From: Atrichornis clamosus
Taxonomy: Eukaryota; Chordata; Aves; Passeriformes; Menuridae
DNA: 64,000 nt
Assembly: GCA_013400975.1 (NCBI GenBank)
Contig: WBMZ01011595.1
Span: 20,106 to 84,105 of the forward strand
Direction of reading: 5' to 3'
Position 1 is the first letter of the stretch. Every line of letters begins with the position of its first letter. Positions 63,189-64,000 of the stretch are shown one piece after another. The notes under the pieces were generated by a model, which saw only the letters and a program-made list of their open reading frames with translations, had not been told where the DNA came from and ran no database searches. The translations under genes were made by a program, and so were the position numbers.

Positions 63189-64000
63189 GCCACTTGTGCT
63201 GACATTTCACATGGTGCTAAGTACCAGAGCTGCCACCAGCAAGTTGGGTGGGATAAAGCAGACTCGTGGCCAGGGAGTTCCCTACTGCCAGGCAACCCTC
63301 TTGGTTCCTCCAGAAACTGCTTCCAAGAGGCAATGGAACCTTAGTGGAACACTGAGAGCTCTGTAACAAGTCAAACAGCCTGACCCAGTCTGTTCAGAAA
63401 CGTGCAGCTTTACATAACCAGGGCAAGAAACAACCCCATGGCTGGAAGGCTAGCAGGGGTCCCTAAAGACCCCCAAGAAGACACCAGAGCGAAACCAACC
63501 CCACATAATTAGTCTGGCTAATATGGAAATTTGAGTACCATCTTGAGTCAAGTGTTCATGTTAAGGTGGAGGTACCCACCGTGCATCCAGTGCTGGAATA
63601 AAGTAACACCTGCTTCTTAACGGTGCACTGGTGTTAAGGAGTTTTATTTTGGATTTTCAGTGACATTCCTATGGAGCAAATGCATGAGCAGCAACATCGT
63701 GTTTAAGGGGTTCTCAGGGGTTGAAAGACAAGCAGTTAATTTGAAAAAGAGGATAAACAGCGAACTAGGAAAGGAATCAAGTTTGAAAGAGGTAAAGAGG
63801 ATGGCAAGGAAAAGTCTCTTGTAAGTCTTGCCTGTAAGCTTAAAACAGAGCTGACACTAGAGAAGTCTGATGATTCTATTTTGTATGAAAGAAGAGAAGG
63901 TTAGCACTCCCCTTGATAAGGATGGAAGAGGCCCTAGTGGCCTGTACAACACACATACAGTTAAGGCACTGCCACCTACTTCGTGGCATCTAACCATGTT

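Larger units (their letters stand above)
60991..64000 (-). other. UBE2G2: UBE2G2 intron 1 (partial), no exon seen
   Basis: This should be the 3' part of intron 1. It contains two CR1 fragments and no CpG island or sequence matching the expected start of the protein. Remaining open frames are short. Confidence 0.65.

Overview
The window is vertebrate nuclear DNA, almost certainly from a bird. It holds multi-exon genes with GT-AG introns, compact introns, CpG-rich first exons, and about twenty fragments of CR1 LINEs with the avian-type 3' end (ATTCTATG-like tails, 'GGTTGGAAAAGACC' on the opposite strand). I found no bacterial-style operons, CRISPR arrays, tRNAs or rRNAs. The gene order TRPM2 (+), LRRC3 (+), TSPEAR (-), UBE2G2 (-) matches human 21q22.3.

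Layout. 1-2.7 kb: non-coding upstream DNA with one CR1 fragment. 2.8-3.3 kb: CpG-rich promoter and likely non-coding first exon of TRPM2. 4.6-21.2 kb: TRPM2, with 32 coding exons that join in frame into a 1507-residue channel, then a 3' UTR ending at a poly(A) signal near 21.2 kb. 21.8-24.8 kb: LRRC3, with a CpG-island first exon and one coding exon. 25.5-37.4 kb: TSPEAR on the minus strand, 12 coding exons joining into a 675-residue secreted protein, convergent with LRRC3. 37.4-47.7 kb: intergenic DNA with CR1 fragments and one isolated CpG-rich patch near 42.8 kb. 47.7-64 kb: UBE2G2 on the minus strand, with coding exons 2-6 and the 3' UTR; its first exon lies beyond the right edge.

The genes do not form one pathway. 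TRPM2 is an ADP-ribose/calcium-gated cation channel activated by oxidative stress. LRRC3 is a small single-pass leucine-rich-repeat membrane protein. TSPEAR is a secreted laminin-G-like/EAR-repeat protein. UBE2G2 is the E2 ubiquitin-conjugating enzyme of ER-associated degradation. All four reading frames look intact.

I found no new multi-gene system. The points most worth a second look are a diverged, unidentified repeat present in two nearby TRPM2 introns, a GC-AG intron after the first TRPM2 coding exon, an exact antioxidant-response-element core in the TRPM2 promoter region, a small TSPEAR intron 1 with no keratin-associated-protein genes, and an orphan CpG-rich patch between TSPEAR and UBE2G2. 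All coordinates were read by eye; exon ends were checked by codon phase and recognisable protein family sequence, but not by transcript data.
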